From: Corynebacterium lubricantis DSM 45231
Lineage (GTDB): Bacteria; Actinomycetota; Actinomycetes; Mycobacteriales; Mycobacteriaceae
Reading direction: 5' to 3'
Assembly (NCBI RefSeq): GCF_000379425.1
Contig: NZ_KB902181.1
Span: 62,001-126,000, forward strand
Length of the DNA: 64,000 nucleotides
Shown here: positions 29,383 to 37,658 of the stretch, piece after piece
Layout: the number at the start of each line of letters is the position of its first letter
How positions within the stretch are numbered: the first letter of the stretch is position 1
Position numbers and translations under genes: made by a program
Notes under the pieces: generated by a model
Seen by the model: the letters and a program-made list of their open reading frames with translations, nothing else
Databases searched by the model: none
Told to the model about the DNA's origin: nothing

Positions 29383-30687
29383 GTGTCAACCTCGTCGTCT
29401 CAAACTGCGGATGATCAGCCCGGGAAAGTGCTCGGCATTCCGAAGAACCAACTGGCGGGTGTGGCTGTCGGCCAGATCGTTGAGTGGTTCGATTGGACCG
29501 CCTATGCCCTACTCGCGGTCTACTTCTCGCACCTCTTCTTCCCTGCCGATGCCGATCCTCTTACCTCGTTGTTAGGTTCATTCGGCATCATGGCCGTGGG
29601 CTTCATCGTCCGCCCACTTTCCGGTCTGGTGGTCAGCACGATCGCTGACCGGTTTGGACGACGCCCCGCACTGCTGTTCACCATTTGGGGCATGGGTGCG
29701 GCCAGCCTGATCATCGGTATCGCGCCGACGTACGAGCAGGTCGGAGTGCTTGCCCCGATTATCCTGTTGCTCGCCCGAATCGTGCAGGGCGTAGCCATTG
29801 GTGGCGAGTTCTCCTCCACGGCCGCCCTGGCCATGGAGTCAGCCGGCGAGGGCCGCCGTGGCTGGGTGGCGGCGCTGTTTACCTGCTTTGGCTACTTTGG
29901 CCAGATCCTGGTGATCCTCATGGTCGCTGCATTTAGCTTCACGCTTAGCGACGATGCGATGGGCAGCTGGGGCTGGCGTGTCATTTTCATCTTCGGCGCC
30001 GCTCTCTCGGTACTGGGAGTCTTCCTGCGACGTCACATGGAGGACACGGTAGACACCTCGTCTGTGCAGAAGAAATTTAGCTGGTCCGCCATCTTCGAGC
30101 CAATGCGCAAGCATCCAAAGCAGACCATCCAGGTCGTTGGACTCACCGTTGGTTTCACCGCGATGGTCTACGCGTGGGGCTCCTACTTCCCTACCTTCGC
30201 CAATACCTACCACGGCCTGGATCTGAGCTGGGGCAACCTTTCGCTGTTGATCGCCAACTTCGTCAATATCGTGGCAGTATTGATTGCCGGCAAATTCTCC
30301 GACCGGTTCGGACGTAAACCGGTGATGATCACCGCTGGCGTCTTGCTCACCCTGATCACTGTGCCAGCTCTGGGTTTGCTCAACGACAGCGTTGTGCGGC
30401 TCATCCTGGTGCAGTCGGTAGGCAACGCTCTTGTGGCATCCCTTCAGGCAGCCGTGGTCCCGCTCTACACCGAGCTGTTCCCGAAGAAGTTCCGCGCGGC
30501 AGGATTCGGTTTCCCTTATGCTTTTACCGTGGGTGTCATCGGAGGCACGGTTCCACTGATCGGTACCCAGCTCGCCAGTGTGGGCATGGAAAATATCTTC
30601 CCGTGGTACCTGGTCACGCTTATGGCCATTTCCACCATGTTCTATATCGGCGCCAAGGAAACAGCGTTTAAGCCGCTACCGAAGTAG
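29383..30687 (+). CDS. MFS transporter, metabolite:H+ symporter type
   Basis: Twelve-helix secondary carrier of 434 residues. The MFS A-motif appears twice (DRFGRRPAL after TM2, DRFGRKPVM after TM8). The N-terminal VGQIVEWFDWTAYALLAVYFS is characteristic of the metabolite:H+ symporter branch (ProP, KgtP and ShiA relatives), so an organic acid, betaine or similar is likely. The GTG at 29383 is preferred (GAAGGA 6 nt upstream) over a TTG at 29365. It ends at the strong bidirectional terminator. Confidence 0.87.
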   Translation: MSTSSSQTADDQPGKVLGIPKNQLAGVAVGQIVEWFDWTAYALLAVYFSHLFFPADADPLTSLLGSFGIMAVGFIVRPLSGLVVSTIADRFGRRPALLFTIWGMGAASLIIGIAPTYEQVGVLAPIILLLARIVQGVAIGGEFSSTAALAMESAGEGRRGWVAALFTCFGYFGQILVILMVAAFSFTLSDDAMGSWGWRVIFIFGAALSVLGVFLRRHMEDTVDTSSVQKKFSWSAIFEPMRKHPKQTIQVVGLTVGFTAMVYAWGSYFPTFANTYHGLDLSWGNLSLLIANFVNIVAVLIAGKFSDRFGRKPVMITAGVLLTLITVPALGLLNDSVVRLILVQSVGNALVASLQAAVVPLYTELFPKKFRAAGFGFPYAFTVGVIGGTVPLIGTQLASVGMENIFPWYLVTLMAISTMFYIGAKETAFKPLPK

Positions 30688-30696
30688 CAAAAGAAA

Positions 30697-30742
30697 AAGC
30701 ACTGCCCCGGCTCCATGTGCACGTGGAGCCGGGGCAGTGCTT
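30697..30742. terminator. Strong bidirectional terminator
   Basis: Perfect 19-bp stem with an 8-nt loop. The minus-strand exit has a T-rich tract (CTTTTTCTTTT); the plus-strand exit is only weakly T-rich. It separates the convergent MFS and SDR genes. Confidence 0.9.
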
Positions 30743-30756
30743 CGTCGTAAAGCGAA

Positions 30757-31545
30757 TTAAGCGAGACGACCGCCATCGACGGCGATGTCTGCGCCGTTGA
30801 TGTACGACGCCGCGTCGGAGGCAAGGAAGACAACCACGTTGGCAATCTCGTCGGGGCGCGCGTAGCGACCCATCACGGTGCCGGCCTCGAAGGTCTCCTT
30901 CGCCTTCTCTGGGTGCTCGGAATCCCAGGCCTTCTCCACATTGCGCATCAAGTTCGTGTCTACCTGGCTCGGCAGGATGCCGTTGACGCGCACGCCCTTG
31001 GACACACCCTCGCGGGCGGCCTGGTGCGTCAGGCCGCGGATGCCAAACTTGGAGGAGGTGTACGGCGACATCGGCGAAGCACCGACGATCGCGCCGTTAA
31101 TGGACACGGTGTTCACAACGGAACCCTTGCCCTTTTCGTACATGATCGGCAGCACGTTTTGCATCGCGATGAACGCGGCGCGCAGGTTGACGTTCATGAC
31201 CTGGTCGAACTGCTCCAGGGTGAGGTTCTCGATGCGATCAACGGTGCCAGAAATGCCGGCGTTGTTGAACAAGACATCGACGGTGCCGAAGCGCTCAACG
31301 GTCTTGTCGACATAGTTCTTCGCCTGCTCCGGATCGGTCACATCGGCAGCGACGGTGAGCACGCGCTCCGGCGCGGCCAGCTTGTCTGCGAGCTCTGCAA
31401 GCGCCTCAGCGTTGAGGTCGATGAGAGCAACGTTTGCGCCATTATCGACGAATGCCTCTGCCGTAGCAGCACCGATGCCACCGGAAGCACCGGTGATGAG
31501 CACGGTCTTCCCCGTGAAATCAAAGTAATCAGTTAAGCGAGACAA
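30757..31545 (-). CDS. Short-chain dehydrogenase/reductase
   Basis: Classical SDR of 262 residues. The NAD(P) glycine motif TGASGGIG is at 19-26, NNAG at 94-97, and the catalytic Ser148, Tyr162 and Lys166 (YTSSK) are in place. Asp43 (LIDLN) after strand 2 favours NAD over NADP. TTG start with AAGGAG 7 nt upstream. Its neighbours (cupin behind, MFS carrier and SnoaL-like protein facing) suggest catabolism of a small hydroxylated compound, but nothing specifies the substrate. Confidence 0.88.
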   Translation of the reverse strand: MSRLTDYFDFTGKTVLITGASGGIGAATAEAFVDNGANVALIDLNAEALAELADKLAAPERVLTVAADVTDPEQAKNYVDKTVERFGTVDVLFNNAGISGTVDRIENLTLEQFDQVMNVNLRAAFIAMQNVLPIMYEKGKGSVVNTVSINGAIVGASPMSPYTSSKFGIRGLTHQAAREGVSKGVRVNGILPSQVDTNLMRNVEKAWDSEHPEKAKETFEAGTVMGRYARPDEIANVVVFLASDAASYINGADIAVDGGRLA

Positions 31546-31609
31546 AGCAGTCTCCTTTCCCTAGGGTTATCTGTCTAGCAAGTATAACCCTATTGGGCAT
31601 ACCAACCTT

Positions 31610-32035
31610 TTAGTCCTGCTCGTTAGGGTCGTTGTCAGCGTCTTCCTTCGTCTGATGGAAAGTGCCCTTGACGTGATCTGGGGCCGCGTAGATGGAGTAC
31701 AGCTTCACCGGCTCGTCGCCGTTGTTGACCATGTTGTGCCACTTACCTGCCGGCACGAACACAGCGAAGTCCGCTTCTACGTCTTGGTCGACCTCCAGGT
31801 CGTCGGGGGAATTACCGATCATGAAACGACCGGTGCCACCTTCAAGGCGCAGGAACTGATCGTGATCAGCATGGACTTCCGCGCCGATCTCACCACCAGC
31901 CGGAATGGACATGACCGTCATCTGCAGGAACTGGCCGGTCCACAACGTGTCACGGAAGGCATCATTTTCCAAAGTGACGTTCTCAATGTTGAGCACGTAA
32001 GGGTTCGGGCCGTGGTCATTGCGCAAATCGCTCAT
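31610..32035 (-). CDS. Cupin-domain protein
   Basis: Single-domain cupin, 141 residues. Motif 1 (GAEVHADHDQFLRLEGGTG, around 50-70) holds the His/Glu metal ligands and motif 2 (PAGKWHNMVNNG, around 96-107) the third His. The C-terminal 25 residues are acidic and probably flexible. Could be a metal-dependent isomerase or dioxygenase, or a sugar-binding cupin. AAGGAG is 6 nt upstream of the ATG. Same orientation as the SDR gene, 64 bp apart. Confidence 0.85.
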   Translation of the reverse strand: MSDLRNDHGPNPYVLNIENVTLENDAFRDTLWTGQFLQMTVMSIPAGGEIGAEVHADHDQFLRLEGGTGRFMIGNSPDDLEVDQDVEADFAVFVPAGKWHNMVNNGDEPVKLYSIYAAPDHVKGTFHQTKEDADNDPNEQD

Positions 32036-32103
32036 GGAATTCTCCTTGGTTGTATCTACTGAACACCTGCTCCCTAGTGTAGGAGGAATCGCAGTGGCCC
32101 GCC

Positions 32104-32109
32104 TACACT
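32104..32109 (+). promoter_or_regulatory. -10 box of leaderless TVP38-type gene
   Basis: TACACT followed by 8 nt and the ATG at 32118. It decides the start, because the open frame extends upstream across the cupin gene. Confidence 0.5.
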
Positions 32110-32117
32110 ATTCCTCT

Positions 32118-32771
32118 ATGACCGCGAATCGCTTCAGAATCCTCCTTCTCACCCTAGCGACGGTCCTTTTTATATCTTTGTGGGCAGCAATCGATGTTCC
32201 GCCACTTTCGGTATTGCGCGACTGGGCGGATTCCACGGGCCCTTGGTTTCCCGTCTTGTTCTGGCTGATGTACGTGGGCATCACCCAACTCCCGATTCCT
32301 CGAACGGTGATGACGCTTTCGGCAGGCGTCTTGTTCGGCACCGGCTGGGGCATCCTCATTGCGGTGACAGCCACTACCGTGTCCGCCGCAATTTCGTTGC
32401 TTATCGTGCGCGGCTTGCTACGCGATTGGATTGCGCCCCGGCTCACGCATCCGACGGTGCAAAAGATCAACACTCACCTGGAGCAGCGGGGCTGGGTCGC
32501 GGTGATCAGCTTAAGGATGATCGCTGCAGTGCCGTTTTCCGTGCTCAATTATGCGGCAGCACTGACAAAGATCAAGGTGGTGCCATTCACCGTGGCCACG
32601 CTGATCGGCTCGGCGCCGGGAACAGTGGTCACTGTGTTGTTTGGGGATACGCTGACGGGGCAGGCCAATCCGATTGTGGTCGTTGCCACCGTAGTGCTGG
32701 CAGTCATCGGCATCATTGGTTTGATTGTTGATGCCCGATCTGCCAATCGTCAAGGCCAGAAAGTAGACTAG
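32118..32771 (+). CDS. TVP38/TMEM64 family membrane protein
   Basis: Integral membrane protein of 217 residues with about six hydrophobic segments. It has the SNARE-associated/TVP38 core: a re-entrant-loop-like PRTVMTLSAGVLFGTGWG near 75-92 and the conserved RMIAAVPFSVLNYAAALTKI near 135-155. Relatives are thought to move lipids or small solutes across the membrane; the substrate here is unknown. The next gene begins 4 bp after the stop. Confidence 0.87.
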   Translation: MTANRFRILLLTLATVLFISLWAAIDVPPLSVLRDWADSTGPWFPVLFWLMYVGITQLPIPRTVMTLSAGVLFGTGWGILIAVTATTVSAAISLLIVRGLLRDWIAPRLTHPTVQKINTHLEQRGWVAVISLRMIAAVPFSVLNYAAALTKIKVVPFTVATLIGSAPGTVVTVLFGDTLTGQANPIVVVATVVLAVIGIIGLIVDARSANRQGQKVD

Positions 32772-32775
32772 AAGC

Positions 32776-33336
32776 ATGATTGCCGTCCACGCTCGTTACC
32801 GCGGCCGAGAGACCCGCCGCGCAGATCTCGTTCGCCGCTCAGCTGAGGCTTTAGCCACCCTCCCCGGGGTGGGCACCTTTGAAGAAGTAGGTGTCGAAGA
32901 CATCCGTGCGCACGTCAGCGGGCCTGTCGAAACCGTCGATCTGATTATGGCCCTGCTCTCTGACGGAAACTGGGCCATTGGGCTCGGAATCACCCAGCAC
33001 GGACCAGCTGTGTTTGCGGCGACTGAGGCAGTAGGCACACGCCCAGCACAGGTCCGTGTCAACGTTGACAAGGCTGATGTCGGCACTGAGGCGCGCGATA
33101 TTGAGGCGACCTTCGCGCTTATCGCTCACGTGCTGGCTAAGCGCACCGTCGAAGGCCGCGAGGCCACCTCACTTGTGCGCCGGGGCCTGAACCAAAACGA
33201 AGCCGCCCTGGAGTTGGACATCTCCAAACAGGCGATGAGCCAACGCCTTCAGGCGGCTGGGTGGCAGGCTGAGCAAGCTGGCTGGCAGCTTGCGGTGAAC
33301 TTAATTAGCTGGGCTAGCTCTCCTCAGGCTCAGTAA
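32776..33336 (+). CDS. Hypothetical protein with C-terminal helix-turn-helix
   Basis: Family not recognised. The 186-residue product has an N-terminal alpha/beta region with a hydrophobic WAIGLGITQHGPAVF strand, then a helix-turn-helix (about 140-165: NQNEAALELDISKQAMSQRL) like those of sigma region 4 or MarR-type proteins. It lacks membrane segments. TAGACT is 6 nt before the ATG and overlaps the end of the preceding gene. Its final 23 bp overlap the SPFH gene on the other strand. A DNA-binding role is inferred only from the motif. Confidence 0.75.
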   Translation: MIAVHARYRGRETRRADLVRRSAEALATLPGVGTFEEVGVEDIRAHVSGPVETVDLIMALLSDGNWAIGLGITQHGPAVFAATEAVGTRPAQVRVNVDKADVGTEARDIEATFALIAHVLAKRTVEGREATSLVRRGLNQNEAALELDISKQAMSQRLQAAGWQAEQAGWQLAVNLISWASSPQAQ

Positions 33337-34543
33337 CCGGCCGCTCCTGTGGCTGCTCCTGCTTCAGTGTGTCCCCTGCGGACGCTGGCAGCGTCGGAGC
33401 ACCAGTGCTGGAGCTGCGCTCCAACTGCTCGAGTTCGGCGGCGATCGGCGAATCTGCTGGCCTATTCGCCACGGCACGTGCCTCGGCGACGGCGCGGGCA
33501 ATCTCAGGATCCGAGGAGGTATCAAACCAGGCATCGGTATCATCCTGGCCGGCCATTTCCTTGGTCTCCTGATCGGCCTTGGATGGCTCGTAGCGGAAGA
33601 CCCCGTCCTCGTCCTTCTTGGCAAACGCCTTCGCAAACTGCTCGAGCGAATCTCCAAACTGCGAAGGAATCATGAACATCGTTGACGCCTCGCCCTGCGC
33701 CATTTGTGGCAGCTTGTCCAAGTACTGGTAGGTCAAGACCTCAGGCGTGACTTCCGACGACTTAATGGCTGCGTTGACCTTTTGAATTGCGCGGGCCTCA
33801 CCTTGAGCGTTGAGGTACTTTGCGGCGCGCTCACCTTCAGCACGAAGGATGGTGGCTTGTCGCTCAGCCTCTGCCTGGAGAATCGACGCGTGCTTCTCAC
33901 CCTCTGCGGAAAGGATTCGCGCCTGCTTTTCACCCTCGGCAGTCTTGATGTCGGATTCGCGCTGACCTTCTGCGGTAAGAATCATTGCGCGCTTCTCGCG
34001 GTCGGCTTTCATCTGCATCTCCATCGACTGCTGAATCGATGGTGGCGGATCAATCGCCTTCAGCTCGACTCGGCTAATGCGAAGGCCCCACTTCGCGGTC
34101 GCGGCATCGAGCTCGCCGCGCAGGCGACGGTTAATGGTTTCACGGGAAGTGAGAGTTTCTTCCAGGGTCATGCCACCGACGACGTCACGCAGGGTAGCAA
34201 CGGAAATCTGCTCCACACCGACGAGGTAGTTGTCCACGCCGTAAATCGCGCGGGCGGGATCATTGATCTGGAACGTCACCACGATGTCGATGGCGACTGT
34301 CAGGTTATCTTGGGTAATCACGGCCTGAGGCGGGAACGAGACGACTCGCTCACGAGTATCAACGCGGGCGCGCACGCGATCGATAAAGGGCACCAGTAGG
34401 GTCAGGCCACCGGAGACCGTACGGGTATAGGAACCCAGTCGCTCAATTACGGCAGCCTCGCCCTGCGGGATCAACGCGATGGACTTAAATACCACCGCGA
34501 CCACGAGGACGAGGACAAGTATTACGACAATGGTTGCAATCAT
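33314..34543 (-). CDS. SPFH/band-7 membrane protein (QmcA/stomatin-like)
   Basis: Membrane-scaffold protein of 409 residues. One N-terminal membrane helix (about 2-24), the SPFH/PHB domain (25-190), then a coiled coil of tandem repeats of the type AEGEKQARIL and AEGEKHASIL (about 195-245). The last ~110 residues are acidic and Pro/Ser-rich, unlike E. coli QmcA. NfeD partner gene lies directly upstream (3-bp gap). GGAAGGA precedes the ATG. Matches Rv1488. Confidence 0.92.
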   Translation of the reverse strand: MIATIVVILVLVLVVAVVFKSIALIPQGEAAVIERLGSYTRTVSGGLTLLVPFIDRVRARVDTRERVVSFPPQAVITQDNLTVAIDIVVTFQINDPARAIYGVDNYLVGVEQISVATLRDVVGGMTLEETLTSRETINRRLRGELDAATAKWGLRISRVELKAIDPPPSIQQSMEMQMKADREKRAMILTAEGQRESDIKTAEGEKQARILSAEGEKHASILQAEAERQATILRAEGERAAKYLNAQGEARAIQKVNAAIKSSEVTPEVLTYQYLDKLPQMAQGEASTMFMIPSQFGDSLEQFAKAFAKKDEDGVFRYEPSKADQETKEMAGQDDTDAWFDTSSDPEIARAVAEARAVANRPADSPIAAELEQLERSSSTGAPTLPASAGDTLKQEQPQERPVTEPEES

Positions 34544-34546
34544 GAT

Positions 34547-34975
34547 TTAGGAATCCTTCCAAACAATGGCAGTCGGCCCGTCGATCTCCGCGACCGTGAC
34601 GTGCACTCCCACCGGAATGTTTTCGGATGGGTCAATAGATTTTGCCGACCAGATCGATCCGTCGAGGCGAATCTGGCCACCAGAGGAAGTAATCGTCTCA
34701 ATGACTTCCGCTTTAGTTCCAACGAGGGCCTTCGGGGAGGTATCAAGCGCCCGGGGCTGGTGGTAGCGACGCTTCAAAAGCGGCCGCAAGAAGACCAGCA
34801 GCGCTGCAGATGCACCAGCGAATACGACGACTTCCGCCCAGAGAGGGACCCCGAGAAGGGCAACACCGGTAGCGGCGAGAGCACCACCGGCGAGCATGAG
34901 CAGAGTAAATTCGCCCACGGCCAGCTCAAGGCCGGCGAGGACTAGCGTTGCGATTAACCAAATTAAGGGGCCCAC
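34547..34975 (-). CDS. NfeD-family membrane protein
   Basis: Partner of SPFH proteins, 142 residues. Three or four N-terminal membrane helices (residues 3-70) and a C-terminal OB-fold domain (about 80-142; GTKAEVIETITSSGGQIRLDG). It lacks the ClpP-like protease domain of long NfeD. The GTG start is 7 nt after TAATGT, whose TAA is the stop codon of the DUF3097 gene, so it can be expressed independently. Matches Rv1487. Confidence 0.9.
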   Translation of the reverse strand: MGPLIWLIATLVLAGLELAVGEFTLLMLAGGALAATGVALLGVPLWAEVVVFAGASAALLVFLRPLLKRRYHQPRALDTSPKALVGTKAEVIETITSSGGQIRLDGSIWSAKSIDPSENIPVGVHVTVAEIDGPTAIVWKDS

Positions 34976-34985
34976 GCCTCAAACA

Positions 34986-35825
34986 TTACAGATCTTCTTT
35001 ACTTAAACCAGGGTTAGTTACGAAATCGACGAGTCTTTCAACGGCACCGATCAGGGTCGAATCCAGGTCTCGAAACGAGTTAACCGCACCATAGACACGG
35101 TTCCACCCTTCCTTCGGATCACTCCACCCCAGCCGCTGGCACACCCCCGTCTTCCAATCCTCGCCGTAGGGCACCTCAGGCCATGCGCGGATGCCCAGTC
35201 TTTCCGGCTTCACCGCAGCCCAGATATCAATGTACGGGTGGCCCGTCACCAGCACATGCGGGCCAACATTGTGCACGAGGCGAGTTTCCTTCGATCCTTC
35301 CACCAAGTGGTCAGCCAAGACGCCGATCCGACGACCCTGTTCAGGACCGAACTCAGCCAGACGCTCCGGCAAGTTGTCTAGGCCCTCAAGATATTCCACG
35401 ACAACACCTTCGACGCGCAGATCATGCCCCCAGACCTTTTCGACGATCGCCGCGTCGTGGATACCCTCGACCCAGATCCGCGAAGGCGCCGCCACTTTCG
35501 CCTTTACGTTCTCTACTTTGCGCGAGCCAGAATTGGATCGCGCAGGAGCACGCTTTGCGACGAAGCGCGTCAACGTCACCCGATGCCCCTCATAAAGGAA
35601 GGCACCGGGAAGCAATTGAAAGAGCCGCTGGGTGCCATAACGATCCTCCAAGCGAACGAAATGGCCCTGGTAGGTCTTCTCAAAGTTGATCACGGCCCCA
35701 ACAAAATCGTCGCCATAGACCTCTACGACGATGCCCGGCTTGGCAGGAACCTCTGGGTAGGTGGGTGCTTGGTTGCGCGCATGACCGGAAAGAATATCGC
35801 CACGGTAACGATCATCAGACTTCAT
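34986..35825 (-). CDS. DUF3097 protein with TOPRIM-like segment
   Basis: Actinobacterial conserved protein of 279 residues; biochemical function unknown. An N-terminal beta domain (about 25-90) is followed by a basic linker and a segment that reads like TOPRIM: a Glu motif (IWVEGIHDAAIVEKV near 117), and later GVLADHLVEGSKETR near 168, which aligns in pattern with the DxD-x2-G motif of RNase M5 and primases but has Leu in place of the second Asp. Nucleic-acid metabolism is a guess from that pattern. It diverges from the gene at 35859. Confidence 0.8.
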   Translation of the reverse strand: MKSDDRYRGDILSGHARNQAPTYPEVPAKPGIVVEVYGDDFVGAVINFEKTYQGHFVRLEDRYGTQRLFQLLPGAFLYEGHRVTLTRFVAKRAPARSNSGSRKVENVKAKVAAPSRIWVEGIHDAAIVEKVWGHDLRVEGVVVEYLEGLDNLPERLAEFGPEQGRRIGVLADHLVEGSKETRLVHNVGPHVLVTGHPYIDIWAAVKPERLGIRAWPEVPYGEDWKTGVCQRLGWSDPKEGWNRVYGAVNSFRDLDSTLIGAVERLVDFVTNPGLSKEDL

Positions 35826-35845
35826 AGTCGGGTAAGTCTATCGGC

Positions 35846-35851
35846 TAGAAT
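35846..35851 (+). promoter_or_regulatory. -10 box deciding the start of the gene at 35859
   Basis: TAGAAT followed by 7 nt and a GTG. The open frame extends far upstream, so this box is the main evidence for the start. Confidence 0.5.
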
Positions 35852-35858
35852 GCCCTCC

Positions 35859-36608
35859 GTGGATATGCGCGCCGAAGTCTATTCTCCCCTGCAAAATACC
35901 GCGGTCTGGTTGGCCGCCTGGCTGTACGGGGACGAGTCCACCGACGAACTTTTGAGCGCGCTGACCGCTCTGGGAGGCAAGCACTCCTGGGACGGCGGTC
36001 CGATCACGGACATGCTGCGCGAGATCCGCGCTGTCGCCGACGTTGCAAGTGAAGATCCCGTCATTCGGCTTATTTTGTGGGGGCCCGGGCAGGCGGCCGG
36101 GATTCCGGCTGGCTCCCCTGCTGCTGAGGCACTGACCAGGGCGGGGGCAATCGTCGTCAAGCAATCTGGCGGTCTGTCGCACATCCTTGTCCCCACCTAT
36201 GCCACCGAAGGCGTGCACTGGCGGTGGTTTGAGGAAGAAGCCCGTCTCCCGGAACCGGCGTGGTTAACGCCGGGTGAGGCGGATCAGTTGCTGTCGCAGG
36301 CAACGGAGCAGGCCGCGCAGTTGATTGAGGCACTGGGCTATCGCACTTCCGAGCTGCGGAACCCGCGGCTAACGGTGGGCTCCCTGGCGGATTTCTATGA
36401 CACCCCAGGTCTGCCCAACGGGGTGACCCCGCGGGCGGCGAAGCTATTTGCTCGCGCCGACAAGGTTGCTGCGATCATCGAGACGGTCACTGATCGCATT
36501 GGCGATCACAGCCTCGATCCGCAGTTGTTTGCGCTGTGGCGCCACATCCGCACTGCCCGGATGGCGGGCGTTGCGGATGCGGTGCATGACTATTGGCGCG
36601 AGAGCTGA
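35859..36608 (+). CDS. Conserved hypothetical protein (possible Rv1486c counterpart)
   Basis: Not recognised by domain. The 249-residue product is mostly helical, rich in Ala, Leu and Trp near the N-terminus (TAVWLAAWLYGDESTDELL), with a middle beta segment (DPVIRLILWGPGQAAG, IVVKQSGGLSHILVPT). No membrane segment or signal peptide. The position between ferrochelatase and NfeD/SPFH suggests it corresponds to Rv1486c. Its end overlaps hemH by 19 bp. Confidence 0.75.
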   Translation: MDMRAEVYSPLQNTAVWLAAWLYGDESTDELLSALTALGGKHSWDGGPITDMLREIRAVADVASEDPVIRLILWGPGQAAGIPAGSPAAEALTRAGAIVVKQSGGLSHILVPTYATEGVHWRWFEEEARLPEPAWLTPGEADQLLSQATEQAAQLIEALGYRTSELRNPRLTVGSLADFYDTPGLPNGVTPRAAKLFARADKVAAIIETVTDRIGDHSLDPQLFALWRHIRTARMAGVADAVHDYWRES

Positions 36609-37627
36609 CAGCAGCCAGGTGAGCACGGCGCGCCGTTGACGGTGCAGCCCTGAACCGTCACTGTGGACAGCGATTCCACTTCCTCTTCGCGGCCGATCGT
36701 CTCAGCAATTTCGACGACCATCTGCGCAAATTCCGGTGTGTGGCCCACCGTTGGCGTGCGCGTCAGGGTGATGGAACGCTCCTCGCACGACTCCTTGAGC
36801 TCGGAATCCAGATCCCAGATCACTTCCATATGATCGGAGATGAAACCGACCGGCACGCAGATGAGGTGCTTGAATGAGCTGTCTGCGGCCGCGAGTTCTT
36901 CGGTTCGGTCCACGACATCAGGCTCCAGCCACGGCGTTGCCGGGTTGCCCGAGCGCGATTGCCACACGACCTCGTACTCAGTAACTCCTGCCTTTTCGGC
37001 AATCAACCGGGAGGCCTCCTCCACCTGGCGGGAGTACAGATGTGCGTCATCAGGACCGCCAGCTACCTTGTCAGCGGCCGTGGGCACGGAGTGCGCGGTG
37101 AACAGGACCTTAGTTTCGGCTTGGTTGGCGCCGTCCCATGCCTGCTTAAGGTCCGCAGCCATGAGGCTGATGAACGTAGGGTGCGCGTAGAACTGCCAAA
37201 GCTTGGTGAAGTCGATCTGCGGGGTGACTTCGCGCATACCGACGATGTCCTCGTCGTATTGGCGGCACGCCGAGTAGCCGCCCCATGCAGAAGTGGCGAA
37301 GACAAGCACGCGCTTATGACCGTCCGCCGCGATTTGCTGGGCAGTGTCGTTGGCAAACGGGTGCCAATTTCGGTTGCCGAAATAGACGGGAAGATCATGA
37401 CCGCGGGAGGCAAGTTCGCTCTCGACGTTCGAGATGATCTCGCGGTTGAGCCGGTTCAGCGGGCTGACACCACCGAAATTGAAGTAATGTTCGCCGACCT
37501 GCTCGAGTCGCTCGCGGGGGATGCCCCGGCCGCGAGTGACGTTCTCTAGAAAAGGCACAACCTCGTCATTACCTTCGGGTCCACCGAAAGAAAGGACGAG
37601 GAGTGCATCATAATCGCTCAATGACAT
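36590..37627 (-). CDS. hemH: Ferrochelatase (coproporphyrin ferrochelatase type)
   Basis: Inserts Fe2+ into coproporphyrin III (the actinobacterial pathway) or protoporphyrin. The 345 residues include the catalytic His (LFTAHSVP near 180) and the acidic site (ISDHMEVIWDLD near 263). The C-terminus is Cys-rich (GCTVNGAPCSPGCC), consistent with the [2Fe-2S] cluster reported in actinobacterial ferrochelatases. TAGGCT lies 7 nt before the ATG, a leaderless start. Its 3' end overlaps the facing gene. Confidence 0.95.
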   Translation of the reverse strand: MSLSDYDALLVLSFGGPEGNDEVVPFLENVTRGRGIPRERLEQVGEHYFNFGGVSPLNRLNREIISNVESELASRGHDLPVYFGNRNWHPFANDTAQQIAADGHKRVLVFATSAWGGYSACRQYDEDIVGMREVTPQIDFTKLWQFYAHPTFISLMAADLKQAWDGANQAETKVLFTAHSVPTAADKVAGGPDDAHLYSRQVEEASRLIAEKAGVTEYEVVWQSRSGNPATPWLEPDVVDRTEELAAADSSFKHLICVPVGFISDHMEVIWDLDSELKESCEERSITLTRTPTVGHTPEFAQMVVEIAETIGREEEVESLSTVTVQGCTVNGAPCSPGCCQLSRQ

Positions 37628-37658
37628 GCGTATGAGCCTATCAAACTTTCGTTCTAGA

